From Nostoc sp. UHCC 0870 (GTDB taxonomy: Bacteria; Cyanobacteriota; Cyanobacteriia; Cyanobacteriales; Nostocaceae), in NCBI RefSeq assembly GCF_022063185.1, contig NZ_CP091913.1, forward strand, positions 5,805,141 to 5,869,140: 64,000 nucleotides of DNA, read 5' to 3'. The translations under genes were made by a program, and so were the position numbers. The notes under the pieces were generated by a model. It had not been told where the DNA came from and made no database searches. It saw only the letters and a list, made by a program, of their open reading frames with translations. Below, in pieces: positions 9,301 through 17,041 of the stretch. How positions within the stretch are numbered: position 1 is the first letter of the stretch; every line of letters starts with the position of its first letter.

Positions 9301-9894
9301 GAAATCAGGGGTGTGGGTAACTTGCTAGGTGCAGAACAATCCGGTCAAATGGAAGCGATCGGCTTTGATTTGTACATGGAAATGTTGGAAGAATCAATCA
9401 GGGAAATTCGCGGTCAAGAAATACCCAAAGTTGACGATACCCAAATTGACCTCAACCTCACCGCCTTTATCCCTGCTGATTATATTCCTGATATTGATCA
9501 AAAGATGAGTGCATATCGTGCGGTAGCGGCTGTGAAATCCAAAGAAGAGTTAACGCTGATTGCAGCTGAGTGGAGCGATCGCTATGGTAGTTTACCAGTC
9601 CCCGCCAATCAACTATTACGGGTAATGGAACTCAAACAAATAGCGAAAAAATTAGGATTTAGCCGCATTAAACCAGAGAACAAGCAGCACGTCGTTTTAG
9701 AAACCCCAATGGAAGAACCTGCTTGGAATTTACTTGCAGCAAACTTACCAGATCATTTGAAAACCCGCTTTGTTTATTCTCCTGGTAAGGTAACTGTACG
9801 CGGTTTAGCAGTGTTGAAAGCAGACCAACAATTGCAAAGTTTGATTGATGCTTTAGGGAGAATGCAGGGAGCGATGCTTACAGCAAGCAACTAG
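6337..9894 (+). CDS. mfd: Transcription-repair coupling factor Mfd
   Basis: Superfamily-2 ATP-dependent DNA translocase (1185 aa) that removes stalled RNA polymerase and recruits UvrA. Order of parts: UvrB-like N-terminal module (about 1-450), the RNA-polymerase-interacting CarD-like domain (about 515-580, PGDYVVHRSHGIGKF), then the translocase with Walker A GDVGFGKT near residue 665, DEEQ at 767-770 and a QLRGRVGR motif. The C-terminal TRCF domain lies at about 1020-1150. Two stretches look repeat-derived. Bases 6667-6701 (residues ~111-122) are five degenerate gtcaaga heptamers. Bases ~7084-7203 (residues ~250-289) are a Ser-rich insert made of dispersed-repeat blocks just before the conserved EGSRRFLGLAF. 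Both keep the frame open. Confidence 0.97.
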   Translation: MAFSSIVRALARSPLSTELLSKLNRQQDLRLNGISRLPKGLVASALAQNSHRNLLVVCATLEEAGRAYAQLEAMGWQTVHFYPTSEASPYEPFDPETEMTWGQMQVLADLVKGQESIVNSQETNKIAVVATVGGLQPHLPPPAAFTPLCLILKRGMEFDLDIFSEKITRLGYERVPLVETEGQWSRRGDIVDVFPVSSELPVRLEWFGDEIEQIREFDTTTQRSALDKIAQITLTPTSFTPIILEALKDSAVSGSEAFSLFRVLSAELNSDSAYPSGTLSANSTQHSPLIEGSRRFLGLAFERPASILDYLPEDTLIAIDEPEQCHAHSDRWVENAEEQWSLGTGEYELGKLQLPKIHRSFDDCLADVTRFKTLYLSELAEENSGINLASRAVPVTPHQFAKLADTLRQERDRNFSIWLISAQPSRSVSLLQEHDCPAQFIPNPRDYQAIDKLQINHVPIALKYSGLAELEGFILPTYRLVVITDREFFGQHSLATPSYIRKRRRAASKQVDPNKLRPGDYVVHRSHGIGKFVKLESLTINDETRDYIVVQYADGTLRVSADQVGSLSRFRSTGDKAPELHKMTGKAWENTKNRVRKAIKKLAVDLLKLYAARSQQQGFSYPQDMPWQEEMEDSFPYQATTDQLKAVQDVKRDMESDRPMDRLICGDVGFGKTEVAIRAIFKAVTSGKQVALLAPTTILTQQHYHTLKERFAPYPVNVGLLNRFRSAEERRDIQKRLATGELDIVVGTHQLLGKGVSFQDLGLLVIDEEQRFGVNQKEKIKSLKTQIDVLTLSATPIPRTLYMSLSGIREMSLITTPPPTRRPIQTHLSPRNPDSIRSAIRQELDRGGQVFYVVPRVEGIEETTANLREMIPGGRFAIAHGQMDESELESTMLTFSNGDADILVCTTIIESGLDIPRVNTILIEDAHRFGLSQLYQLRGRVGRAGIQAHAWLFYPKQRELSDAARQRLRAIQEFTQLGSGYQLAMRDMEIRGVGNLLGAEQSGQMEAIGFDLYMEMLEESIREIRGQEIPKVDDTQIDLNLTAFIPADYIPDIDQKMSAYRAVAAVKSKEELTLIAAEWSDRYGSLPVPANQLLRVMELKQIAKKLGFSRIKPENKQHVVLETPMEEPAWNLLAANLPDHLKTRFVYSPGKVTVRGLAVLKADQQLQSLIDALGRMQGAMLTASN

Positions 9895-9957
9895 CGTCTA
9901 CGCAGAGGCATCTGTTTTTTAAATAGTAGATTAGGATTAATCATCAAGTAAAACTAT

Positions 9958-10182
9958 ATGTCCAACTTACTGAGCAGAATTACAGTTAATCCCAAACAAT
10001 GCGGCGGTCGCCCATGTATTCGAGGGATGAGAATTAGGGTGTCAGATGTATTAGACTTATTTGCTGCTGGACTTAATGCAGAACAAATATTAGAAGAAAT
10101 GCCTGATCTAGAAGCAGATGATCTCAAAGCAGCACTACTATATGCTTCGCGGAAGCTCAATCATCCAGTGTTAGTAGCATGA
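9958..10182 (+). CDS. DUF433-family putative antitoxin
   Basis: A 74-aa protein of the DUF433 family, a winged-helix-like small protein frequently paired with PIN-like toxins. Diagnostic residues are the N-terminal ITVNPKQCGGRPCIRGMRIRV and the helical tail with ILEEMPDLEADDLKAALLYA. Its stop overlaps the start of the next gene (ATGA at 10179-10182), so the two are translationally coupled. Role as antitoxin is inferred from family and pairing. Confidence 0.88.
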   Translation: MSNLLSRITVNPKQCGGRPCIRGMRIRVSDVLDLFAAGLNAEQILEEMPDLEADDLKAALLYASRKLNHPVLVA

Positions 10183-10517
10183 CAATCTGGATAGATGCAC
10201 ATTTATCGCCTACCATTGCGACTTGGATCAGCAACACTTTTGGTATAACAGCTTTAGCTTTACGCGATGTTGGCCTGAGAGACGCTGAAGACCTTGAGAT
10301 TTTTGAGGTAGCAAAAACTCAAGGAGTTATCTTTATAACTAAGGATAGCGACTTTGTTGACTTGGTTGAGCGTCTGGGAACACCTCCGCAAATTATCTGG
10401 TTAACTTGCGGAAATACATCAAATTCTCGGTTACAAGAGATTTTAATTGCTACTTTGCCAAAAGCATTAGAGCTTTTGCGAACAGGTGAAAAGTTAGTTG
10501 AAATCAGTGGAGAATAG
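10179..10517 (+). CDS. DUF5615 PIN-like putative toxin
   Basis: A 112-aa PIN-like protein of the DUF5615 group, predicted ribonuclease toxin partner of DUF433. Acidic residues expected for a PIN active site are visible: Asp in WIDAHLSP near the N-terminus, Asp in ALRDVGL, and the TKDSDFVDL block around residues 58-66. It overlaps the DUF433 gene by 4 bases, the usual architecture for this pair. RNase activity is not demonstrable from sequence alone. Confidence 0.87.
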   Translation: MTIWIDAHLSPTIATWISNTFGITALALRDVGLRDAEDLEIFEVAKTQGVIFITKDSDFVDLVERLGTPPQIIWLTCGNTSNSRLQEILIATLPKALELLRTGEKLVEISGE

Positions 10518-10532
10518 GAAAGGTAGTCGCCA

Positions 10533-11096
10533 ATGGTACAGACACCAACGAAAACTTTGACATTAGAGGAGTTTCTGAAGCTACCAGAAACTAAACCTGC
10601 AAGTGAGTACATTGATGGTCAGATTATTCAGAAATCCATGCCACAGGGTGAACACAGTACGATTCAAGGTGAATTAATTATTACCATCAATGGAGTCACT
10701 AAGCCGCAAAAAATTGCGCGTGCGTTTCCAGAGTTACGCTGCATTTTTGCAGGGCGTGCGATCGTCCCAGATGTAGCAGTGTTTCTGTGGGATAGAATTC
10801 CTCGCAATGAAAACGGAGGTATCGCCAATATTTTTGCACTAGCACCCGATTGGATAATTCAAATCCTCTCACCTGAGCAAAGTCAAACTAAAATCATTGC
10901 TAAAATATTGCATTCTTTGAAGCATGGTACTAAAATTTCTTGGTTGATTGACCCAAGTGAAAAAGTAGTATTTGTTTATTTCTCAAACCAGCCACCAGAA
11001 TTATTTGATCAGGCAGAACATTTACTTCCTGTGCCATTTTTTGCCAGTGATTTACAGCTTACGGTAGGAAATTTATTTGATTGGTTATTAGAGTAG
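10533..11096 (+). CDS. Uma2-family (DUF820) putative endonuclease
   Basis: Protein of 187 aa in the Uma2/DUF820 family (PD-(D/E)xK nuclease fold), extremely expanded in cyanobacteria with largely unknown function. Family features are TLEEFLKLPETKPASEYIDGQI at the start, the VPDVAVF strand and the ILSPEQSQTK strand. Most relatives I know have Glu before ILSP (IEILSP); here the residue is Gln (IQILSP), which would remove a presumed catalytic acid. The gene begins 15 bases after the DUF5615 stop, so it may be co-transcribed. It could be an inactive copy. Confidence 0.85.
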   Translation: MVQTPTKTLTLEEFLKLPETKPASEYIDGQIIQKSMPQGEHSTIQGELIITINGVTKPQKIARAFPELRCIFAGRAIVPDVAVFLWDRIPRNENGGIANIFALAPDWIIQILSPEQSQTKIIAKILHSLKHGTKISWLIDPSEKVVFVYFSNQPPELFDQAEHLLPVPFFASDLQLTVGNLFDWLLE

Positions 11097-11105
11097 AAAG
11101 CCAAA

Positions 11106-11364
11106 ATGAATATTAATCTTGATTTACCACCAGAGCTAGAAAAAGAGCTTTTTAATGAAGCCTCTCAGCTTAACTTGACTCTTTATGAATACATTCTTCG
11201 TGTTCTTACTGTCCGGGCAAGTTCTAGTAAATCCACCAAAGACAGGAGCGGAACTTGTTGCTTATTGGAAAAGTGAAGGTGTGATCAATTCAAGACCTGA
11301 TATTACAGATAGTCAAGCCTATATAAAAAAGAGTGCTATCGCCTCATCACCGTTCGTTGTTTAA
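11106..11364 (+). pseudogene. Frameshifted small antitoxin-like gene
   Basis: Frame 1 from ATG 11106 reads MNINLDLPPELEKELF and ends after 56 codons at 11276. From about 11228 the +1 frame continues the family-like sequence PPKTGAELVAYWKSEGVI then RPDITDSQAYIKK, up to the stop at 11364. The second half resembles the C-terminal part of small cyanobacterial antitoxin-like proteins that precede PIN toxins. A single frameshift near 11225-11240 explains the break. A further open stretch (11383-11525, with DEVILPTGKQGK) follows that I could not assign. Confidence 0.6.
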
Positions 11365-11551
11365 AATGACAGTAGTGGTGTGTTGAGGATGAAGTAATTT
11401 TACCAACCGGCAAACAAGGAAAATCTTGTATCATTCCTGTGAGCGATGCCTGTGGCGATCTGTGCCTAAGTCTTGAACAGAATCCCACAAATTTGACCAT
11501 AACTAGTGCGATCGCTACTATATAAACTGAGAATATAGAAAAAATGAAGTC

Positions 11552-11767
11552 ATGTCAAAAGAAATAGAAGAACGGGTAGCAATTTTAGAGGCGGAAGTTG
11601 CAAGCCTCAAAAGCAAGCTAGAGGTGGTTTCTTCCGCTAAAACCCCTTGGTGGCAGAAAATTGCTGGAAAATTTACTGATAATCCAGCATATGATGAAGC
11701 GATGCAGCTAGGACATGAGTATCGTGAATCTCTGCGCTCAAATTTGATAGAATCACGAGATGTTTAA
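11552..11767 (+). CDS. Small coiled-coil protein, putative antitoxin of PIN toxin
   Basis: A 71-aa protein: an N-terminal coiled coil (EERVAILEAEVASLKSKLEVV, residues ~6-27), then a KTPWWQKIAGKFTDNPAYDEAMQLG segment typical of cyanobacterial small partners of VapC-type toxins. The stop codon is immediately followed by the ATG of the PIN gene, without a spacer base. The antitoxin role is inferred from this arrangement. No DNA-binding fold is recognisable. Confidence 0.75.
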   Translation: MSKEIEERVAILEAEVASLKSKLEVVSSAKTPWWQKIAGKFTDNPAYDEAMQLGHEYRESLRSNLIESRDV

Positions 11768-12187
11768 ATGTATATTCTCGATACCGATCATCTCAGTGTT
11801 TTAGATCGCGGAGGGTTACAGGCGCAACCTCTACTTATGCGACTAGCAAACATGAATCCTAATCAAGTTGCAGTCACAATTATCAGCTACGAGGAGCAAA
11901 TGCGAGGTTGGTTGAGTTATGTTGCAAAAGCTCAAAATGTTGAAACACAAGTTTTAGCCTACAAGGAGTTAAAAAAGCAACTAACTAATTATTGTATGAT
12001 TCCCATCCTAGAATTTGATCAACCCGCAGCCCAAGAATTTCAAAGACTGAAGAAAGCTTATCCCAGACTTGGCACAATGGATTTAAAAATTGCTGCTATA
12101 GTTCTGGTGAATCAGGCTATTCTATTAACTCGAAATATTGGTGATTTTGGGCAAATAGCAGGTTTAAACATAGAAAACTGGACATAA
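11768..12187 (+). CDS. VapC-type PIN-domain toxin
   Basis: A 139-aa PIN ribonuclease. The N-terminal MYILDTDHLSVLDRGG places the first two metal-binding acids (Asp5, Asp7), and the C-terminal GTMDLKIAAIVLVNQAILLTRNIGDF carries the remaining acidic positions (about Asp104 and Asp126). The length is typical. The preceding 71-aa gene ends directly at its start codon, giving a two-gene toxin-antitoxin unit. The target RNA is unknown. Confidence 0.88.
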   Translation: MYILDTDHLSVLDRGGLQAQPLLMRLANMNPNQVAVTIISYEEQMRGWLSYVAKAQNVETQVLAYKELKKQLTNYCMIPILEFDQPAAQEFQRLKKAYPRLGTMDLKIAAIVLVNQAILLTRNIGDFGQIAGLNIENWT

Positions 12188-12460
12188 TGATCGCTCTTAG
12201 CCCCTCAACTTTGATCATAATTTAGCGCGAGTGCCTGCACCACAGTTGAGCGCAAACAGCTATGACAGATCAAGTTGTCGAAATTGCTGTATGAAATCGA
12301 TTTTTGCCTTTCTAGCAAGCACCTTTGATCACCACTAGAGCGATCGCTACTTTGAAATTTTGAATTTAAACCATCCTCATCCCAGTATGGGATTTTGTGG
12401 GGATGCAAAAAATAGTATGCTAACTTTTAATGTTTATCTGTATTAAAAATTAATCCACCC

Positions 12461-12943
12461 ATGAGAAAAAACACCAGGAAATTACTACTCATTTCTGGAT
12501 TGGTTTTTAGCTTTACAATGTCGCCATTGTTAGCTCAAGCACAACAACGGGTATCTAATGCTCAAGTTGCAGCGATGGTAGAAGCATTGCGCCTAGCTGC
12601 ACCGCAAACAGGCAAAGTAAATGATGGACTGTACAGTAATTGGCAAGTAAAGCCCGAAACCCTTAAAGGCTGGTCAAGGAATTGTCTCAAAAAAGAGGTT
12701 ACACCGACAGAGTTTGAAAATAACCAGGCGATCGCACGCGAAGTTATTTCTTGCATTGTCCGCCGCGAGTTATATCAGCAGTTTCGCGCTACTAACAATA
12801 ATGAAATTGCTGCTGTGCGTAGCACTTCTTGTTGGTGGATGACTGGTAACTACACAGGTTGTAACAGTGGCTTTACTGCTACCTATGTGCAGAAAGTGGT
12901 CGGACTTTATCAGCAGCAGCGTGCTAATCCAACGGTGAATTGA
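12461..12943 (+). CDS. Secreted small protein of unknown function
   Basis: A 160-aa protein that I do not recognise. Residues 1-27 form a clear Sec signal peptide: basic MRKNTRK, a hydrophobic core, then a cleavage-like LLAQAQQ. The mature part has four cysteines, including NCLKKE, SCIVRRE and the TSCWWMTGNYTGCNSG segment, suggesting two disulfides in the periplasm or outside the cell. Its TGA stop overlaps the first unit of a heptamer tandem repeat. No operon partner. Confidence 0.7.
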   Translation: MRKNTRKLLLISGLVFSFTMSPLLAQAQQRVSNAQVAAMVEALRLAAPQTGKVNDGLYSNWQVKPETLKGWSRNCLKKEVTPTEFENNQAIAREVISCIVRRELYQQFRATNNNEIAAVRSTSCWWMTGNYTGCNSGFTATYVQKVVGLYQQQRANPTVN

Positions 12944-12983
12944 GTGGTGAGTGGTGAGTGGTGAGTGGTGAGTGGTGAGTGGG
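12942..12983. repeat. Heptamer tandem repeat (gagtggt x6)
   Basis: Six copies of a 7-base unit gagtggt (last copy gagtggg). The array begins inside the stop codon of the preceding gene. This is a short tandemly repeated repetitive sequence of the kind known from Nostoc/Anabaena. Related arrays occur at 36426-36460, 48127-48168 and 61971-62005. Confidence 0.9.
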
Positions 12984-13029
12984 TTCTACTTTGTCTCCTC
13001 TACACCCTTTCCTCCTCCTGCTTTTAAAT

Positions 13030-13317
13030 TTAAACATTAAGAAGCAAAACCATTAAAGCGATACTGAGAGCTAACGCAAACAAAAGTGCATATTCAAAGC
13101 GACGACTAAAAAAGCCGATCGCAGCAATCAAACTGATAAATAAAATAGCAATACCAATATATTGTTCACGCTGCCACCCTGTAGCAATTAATGAATCTTG
13201 AGGGTTATTTCCAGGCGTAGAATTTTCTTGAATAGTTCTAGGCGATGGCGTTCCGCCCAGCGTAGCCGATCGCTTTGGGTTTGGTAATTCTTGTATTTGT
13301 AAATTCATTTCACCCAT
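13030..13317 (-). CDS. Small membrane protein of unknown function with repeat-derived insert
   Basis: A 95-aa protein with two predicted hydrophobic helices in the C-terminal half (about 53-70 and 75-94), separated by a short FSRRFEYA turn. The N-terminal half is polar. Residues roughly 17-24 (the ATLGGTPS area) are encoded by a 24-bp dispersed repeat inserted in a HIP1 site (13247-13270). The insertion is a multiple of three, so the frame survives. I do not recognise the family; it may be a small cyanobacterial orphan. Confidence 0.55.
   Translation of the reverse strand: MGEMNLQIQELPNPKRSATLGGTPSPRTIQENSTPGNNPQDSLIATGWQREQYIGIAILFISLIAAIGFFSRRFEYALLFALALSIALMVLLLNV
13247..13270. repeat. 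24-bp short dispersed repeat splitting a HIP1 site
   Basis: The context reads gcgat, then 24 bases beginning ggcgttccgccc and ending gccgat, then cgc. Removing the 24 bases leaves an intact GCGATCGC. It matches the elements at 24792-24816 and 57372-57395. Equivalently it is a 21-bp core flanked by a GAT duplication. Confidence 0.75.
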
Positions 13318-13841
13318 TGGACATATAAGGCTAAAGTATTGGCTCTTTAATAGTTGAGTTATTTACGCCCAGATGTGAATAGAGAAAATACTTTCAAAAA
13401 AATATTCCTCTAAAGTAATTATATTTATGAGCTTTTTTGTCTTCCTAGAGAAATAAACATTTATTATTCCATTAGAAAGAAGTAATTATTATTTCCACTA
13501 TTTAGATTTAACTCAAGAATATTAATCTAACCATTTAGGCTTTTCACTTATTTAGTAGTTTCCTTCCCCGCAGGAGTATGCTTTCTCTATTTACACCGTG
13601 CTGTAGTATTCAGGTGCATTATAGCTAACAGTTCTTAATCATATGAAGTACATCATAGTCCCCTCCTCGCTTGCGGGGAGGGGGTTGGGGGTGGGGTTCT
13701 TCTACCTCATTCAGTCATATATCGGCAGTTTACTTCCTAGCTAATAGATGCAATATTCGCTGATATTTTCACTTAATTATCAGCAATTTTAAGCCCATTT
13801 TAAAAAAATCATCTTCTTCCTTTTTACCCAGGTAAATAACC
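13318..13841. other. Long upstream region of transketolase gene
   Basis: An AT-rich 524-bp gap with no gene. Around 13660-13697 is a pyrimidine/purine repeat block (cccctcctcgcttgcggggaggggg), a dispersed palindrome type common in Nostoc. The rest probably holds the promoter and leader of the downstream gene, but I could not fix -35/-10 boxes. Confidence 0.4.
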
Positions 13842-15761
13842 ATGACCACACAGGAGCAGCTACACCAATGGCATGAACTAGCGCAACAATTGCGAATTGA
13901 TAGTATTCGCGCCACAACTATTGCTGGTTCAGGTCATCCTACATCTTCAATGTCGCCTGCGGATTTGATGGCAGTTTTTTTATCTAATTATCTCCATTAC
14001 GATTTTGATAATCCCCACAACCCCAATAACGATCGCTTCATTCTCTCTAAAGGACACGCTGCGCCTTTGCTTTACTCTATGTATAAAGCGGCTGGGGTAA
14101 TTACTGATGCAGAATTGCTTTCATTGCGACAAAGGGGAAGTCGTCTAGAAGGCCATCCCACCCCTGTTTTACCTTGGGTTGATGTCGCCACTGGCTCTTT
14201 AGGACAGGGATTACCCGTTGGTGTGGGGTTAGCTTTAGCTGGGAAGTATTTAGATCAGCTACCTTATAATGTCTGGATATTATTAGGTGATAGTGAAACC
14301 TCCGAAGGTTCGGTTTGGGAAGCTTTTGATCATGCGGCTCACTATACCCTAGATAATCTCATTGCGATAATTGATGTTAATCGCCTTGGTCAACGGGGTC
14401 AAACAGAATTAGGCTGGAACACTCAAGCCTATGCTAATCGGGCTAGGGCTTTTGGTTGGCAAGCAATTGAGATTGATGGTCACGATTTGGCGGAGATTGA
14501 TCAGGCTTTTAGTGCGGCTGTGAGTATTAACGATCGCCCCACGGTAATTATTGCCCGCACCAAGAAGGGTAAAGGCGTAAGTTCTCTGGAAGATTTGGGG
14601 GGTTGGCACGGTAAAGCCTTAAAACCCGACGCAGAAAAACAAGCGATCGCCCAATTAGGTGGTGAACACCAAATTACAATCACGGTCAATAAACCAGAAA
14701 CTCAAGCACAGCCTGCAACCATCGCCACACCCCAACCTTTGCAACTTCCTAATTACAACAAAGGTGCAAAGGTAGCAACTCGCCGCGCCTATGGTGATGC
14801 GCTGAAAGCTTTAGGTGCTGCACAACCGCAAGTAGTCGCCCTGGACGCAGAGGTGAGCAATTCTACTTACGCTGAAGATTTCGCCGAAGCTTACCCAGAA
14901 CGATACTTTGAGATGTACATTGCCGAACAGCAAATGGTGGCGGCGGCTGTCGGTTTGCAAATCCGAAATTACAAACCCTTTGCTTCTACTTTTGCGGCTT
15001 TTTTAACTCGTGCTTATGACTTTGTGAGGATGGCGGCTGTCTCCCGCGCCAACATTAGATTAGTGGGTTCTCATGCAGGTGTCTCCATTGGTCAAGATGG
15101 TGCTTCTCAGATGGGATTGGAAGATTTAGCAGCGTTTCGGGCTGTTTGGGGTAGCACAGTCTTATATCCCTGCGATGCCAATCAGACAGCGAAGTTAGTA
15201 GAGCAAATGAGCGATCGCAATGGTATAGTCTACCTCCGCACTACACGAGAAAGCACCCCAGTTATCTATGGTGCAGATGAACAGTTTCCCATTGGTGGAA
15301 GTAAAGTTATTCGTAGTTCCGACCAAGACCAAGCCACAGTAATTGGTGCAGGGATTACTTTACATGAAGCACTCAAAGCCTATGACCACCTGAAAAATGA
15401 AGGGATTACAGTCCGGGTTATCGATGCTTACTCTATTAAACCTATTGATGTGCAAACCCTGCATCAAGCTGCCCATGATACAGAGGGTAACTTAGTAGTG
15501 GTCGAAGACCATTGGAGTGAAGGGGGATTAGGTGCAGCCGTGCTAGATGCCTTTGCGGGTAGTGGTGATCTTTCTAGTTATGACGGGCCACAACTGCAAG
15601 TAATCAAGTTAGCGGTGCGCGATATGCCCAGTTCCGGTACTCCCGACGAATTACTTCATGCTGCCAAAATTGACGCTGATGCCATTGTAGAGGCAGTAAA
15701 AGCCCAAATTAGACAACCCGTAGGAACTGCTGCTGCGATCGCCACTCCCTCCAGTTTGTAG
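13842..15761 (+). CDS. Transketolase, animal-like type
   Basis: Thiamine-diphosphate enzyme transferring two-carbon units in the pentose phosphate/Calvin pathway, 639 aa. It is shorter than the usual ~670-aa bacterial Calvin-cycle TktA. The N-terminus has SGHPTSSMSPADLMAVF, the ThDP motif lies at about 150-185 (GDSETSEGSVWEA...), and the pyrimidine domain carries YIAEQQMVAAAVGL and the FASTFAAFLTRAYD stretch, all closely recalling animal transketolases. It is probably a second, non-canonical transketolase. The last three codons and stop (SSL-stop) lie in a dispersed gtttgtagtaagg repeat, so its C-terminus may have been set by that insertion. Single gene. Confidence 0.92.
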   Translation: MTTQEQLHQWHELAQQLRIDSIRATTIAGSGHPTSSMSPADLMAVFLSNYLHYDFDNPHNPNNDRFILSKGHAAPLLYSMYKAAGVITDAELLSLRQRGSRLEGHPTPVLPWVDVATGSLGQGLPVGVGLALAGKYLDQLPYNVWILLGDSETSEGSVWEAFDHAAHYTLDNLIAIIDVNRLGQRGQTELGWNTQAYANRARAFGWQAIEIDGHDLAEIDQAFSAAVSINDRPTVIIARTKKGKGVSSLEDLGGWHGKALKPDAEKQAIAQLGGEHQITITVNKPETQAQPATIATPQPLQLPNYNKGAKVATRRAYGDALKALGAAQPQVVALDAEVSNSTYAEDFAEAYPERYFEMYIAEQQMVAAAVGLQIRNYKPFASTFAAFLTRAYDFVRMAAVSRANIRLVGSHAGVSIGQDGASQMGLEDLAAFRAVWGSTVLYPCDANQTAKLVEQMSDRNGIVYLRTTRESTPVIYGADEQFPIGGSKVIRSSDQDQATVIGAGITLHEALKAYDHLKNEGITVRVIDAYSIKPIDVQTLHQAAHDTEGNLVVVEDHWSEGGLGAAVLDAFAGSGDLSSYDGPQLQVIKLAVRDMPSSGTPDELLHAAKIDADAIVEAVKAQIRQPVGTAAAIATPSSL

Positions 15762-15781
15762 TAAGGACTTTAGTCCTTTAT
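15755..15781. repeat. gtttgtagtaagg-family repeat overlapping a stop codon
   Basis: Half-copy of a dispersed repeat. It contains the perfect 16-bp palindrome aaggactttagtcctt (15764-15779). The TAG stop of the transketolase gene lies within it. Related copies are at 16866-16916, about 26609-26670 and 27706-27763. Confidence 0.7.
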
Positions 15782-15999
15782 TTTCCAACTTACTCCCTAC
15801 TCCGCATAACTAATTCAGTCGTTAGCCAGAGGGAATCAAGACCAAACATTTTTATGCTGATGAATATAGCCATACTCAATTATTTTGTGAGAGCCGAGAA
15901 ACCCAGTTTTTGAAAGAAAGCGGTGTGCTGAAATCTCGCCATTTTCACCAATGAAATAGCATGGCATCAGATATTGTTTTAAAAAATCAGGAATAGAAT

Positions 16000-16818
16000 A
16001 TGCCTCTCTATAAACTAGAAGAATTTGACCCCAACTACCGAGAAACCTTTGCTGGTGCTGATGTGAAATCTTTAGAACTATATACTGAAGGTGGAGTGTT
16101 AGTTGGCTCAATCGCCGATGCTTTAGTTGACCATGATGGACGTTTTCGTTATCTAGTTGTTTCTACCAATCTAGATTCAGTCAACAAAAAAATATTACTA
16201 CCAATTGGACTCTCTCGCATCAATTATCCTGCCAGACGTGTCTATGTAGACGGATTGAGTAAACAACAAGTAGAACATTTACCGGAATACCACGAACACT
16301 TGGCAGTAGATGAAGATTACGAAGAAAAAGTTCGTAATGTCTTTCGTCCGCCAACTGGTGATATAAGCTACGACCGCGAAAAATATAGCTACCAACAAGA
16401 ACCTTCTTTATACAATTTAAATGATCAATATCATCAAACCTTTAGATTGTATGAAGAACGCTTAATTGCCAATAAACAACGAGTGAAAACAGGAGAAGTA
16501 ACACTTGGTAAACATATTGAAACCGAAACTACAAGAGTTACAGTACCTGTTCAAAGAGAACGGGTTGTGATTGAACGCGTTCCACAAACAGCCGCAGATA
16601 CTATCGTAGATCCAAAAGAAGTTAAATTCCAAGCCGGAGAAGTAGCACGGATAGAAGTTTATGAAGAAACACCTGAAATTCGTAAACAAGCTTTTGTGCA
16701 TGAAGAAGTGAGAGTAAAAAAAGTCATCGAACAAGAAACTGTAGAAGCACAAGATACCATTAGGCGAGAAGAATTAGATATCGATACAGCAGGTAATACA
16801 ACGTTGACTCAAGAATGA
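16000..16818 (+). CDS. PRC-barrel and YsnF/AvaK-domain protein (1)
   Basis: A 272-aa protein. Residues 1-100 form a PRC-barrel-like domain (MPLYKLEEFDPNYRETFAG; GSIADALVDHDGRFRYLVV). Residues ~145-265 form a YsnF/AvaK (DUF2382) domain with LYEERLIANKQRVKTGEVTLGK, VPVQRERVVIERVP and EEVRVKKVIEQETV. AvaK was first known as a protein abundant in Anabaena akinetes, and the domain is otherwise stress-related with unknown biochemistry. Highly charged and soluble. First of three related genes in the same direction; the next starts about 220 bases on, beyond a hairpin repeat. Confidence 0.88.
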   Translation: MPLYKLEEFDPNYRETFAGADVKSLELYTEGGVLVGSIADALVDHDGRFRYLVVSTNLDSVNKKILLPIGLSRINYPARRVYVDGLSKQQVEHLPEYHEHLAVDEDYEEKVRNVFRPPTGDISYDREKYSYQQEPSLYNLNDQYHQTFRLYEERLIANKQRVKTGEVTLGKHIETETTRVTVPVQRERVVIERVPQTAADTIVDPKEVKFQAGEVARIEVYEETPEIRKQAFVHEEVRVKKVIEQETVEAQDTIRREELDIDTAGNTTLTQE

Positions 16819-16865
16819 GGTAAGTAATTCAGGATCAGGGATTTGCAAATAAAAAAACATCCCAA

Positions 16866-16916
16866 AGTTTGTAGTAAGGGCTAAATACCTGAAAATTAAA
16901 GCCATTACTACAAACT
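16866..16916. repeat. Hairpin repeat of the gtttgtagtaagg family
   Basis: Arms agtttgtagtaa (16866-16877) and ttactacaaact (16905-16916) are exact complements. They lie between the first two AvaK-like genes and may end the first transcript, though no clean T-run follows. Confidence 0.7.
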
Positions 16917-17041
16917 AAATAAATATAACCTTTGATATTCTTGGATACCAAAAATTCATTCAAACGAAAGATGCCATCTCTCACATTAATCTTTAAGTTG
17001 GTAATTATGAGAGAAGTTATAAAACATTGAGGTTCAAGCAG

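Noticed and set aside
12942..12983. Possible CRISPR-like repetition (also at 36426, 48127, 61971)
   Set aside because: Units are only 7 bases with no spacers; these are short tandem repeats.
15836..16111. 91-aa minus-strand frame overlapping the first AvaK-type gene
   Set aside because: Overlaps a well-supported gene on the other strand and has no family features.
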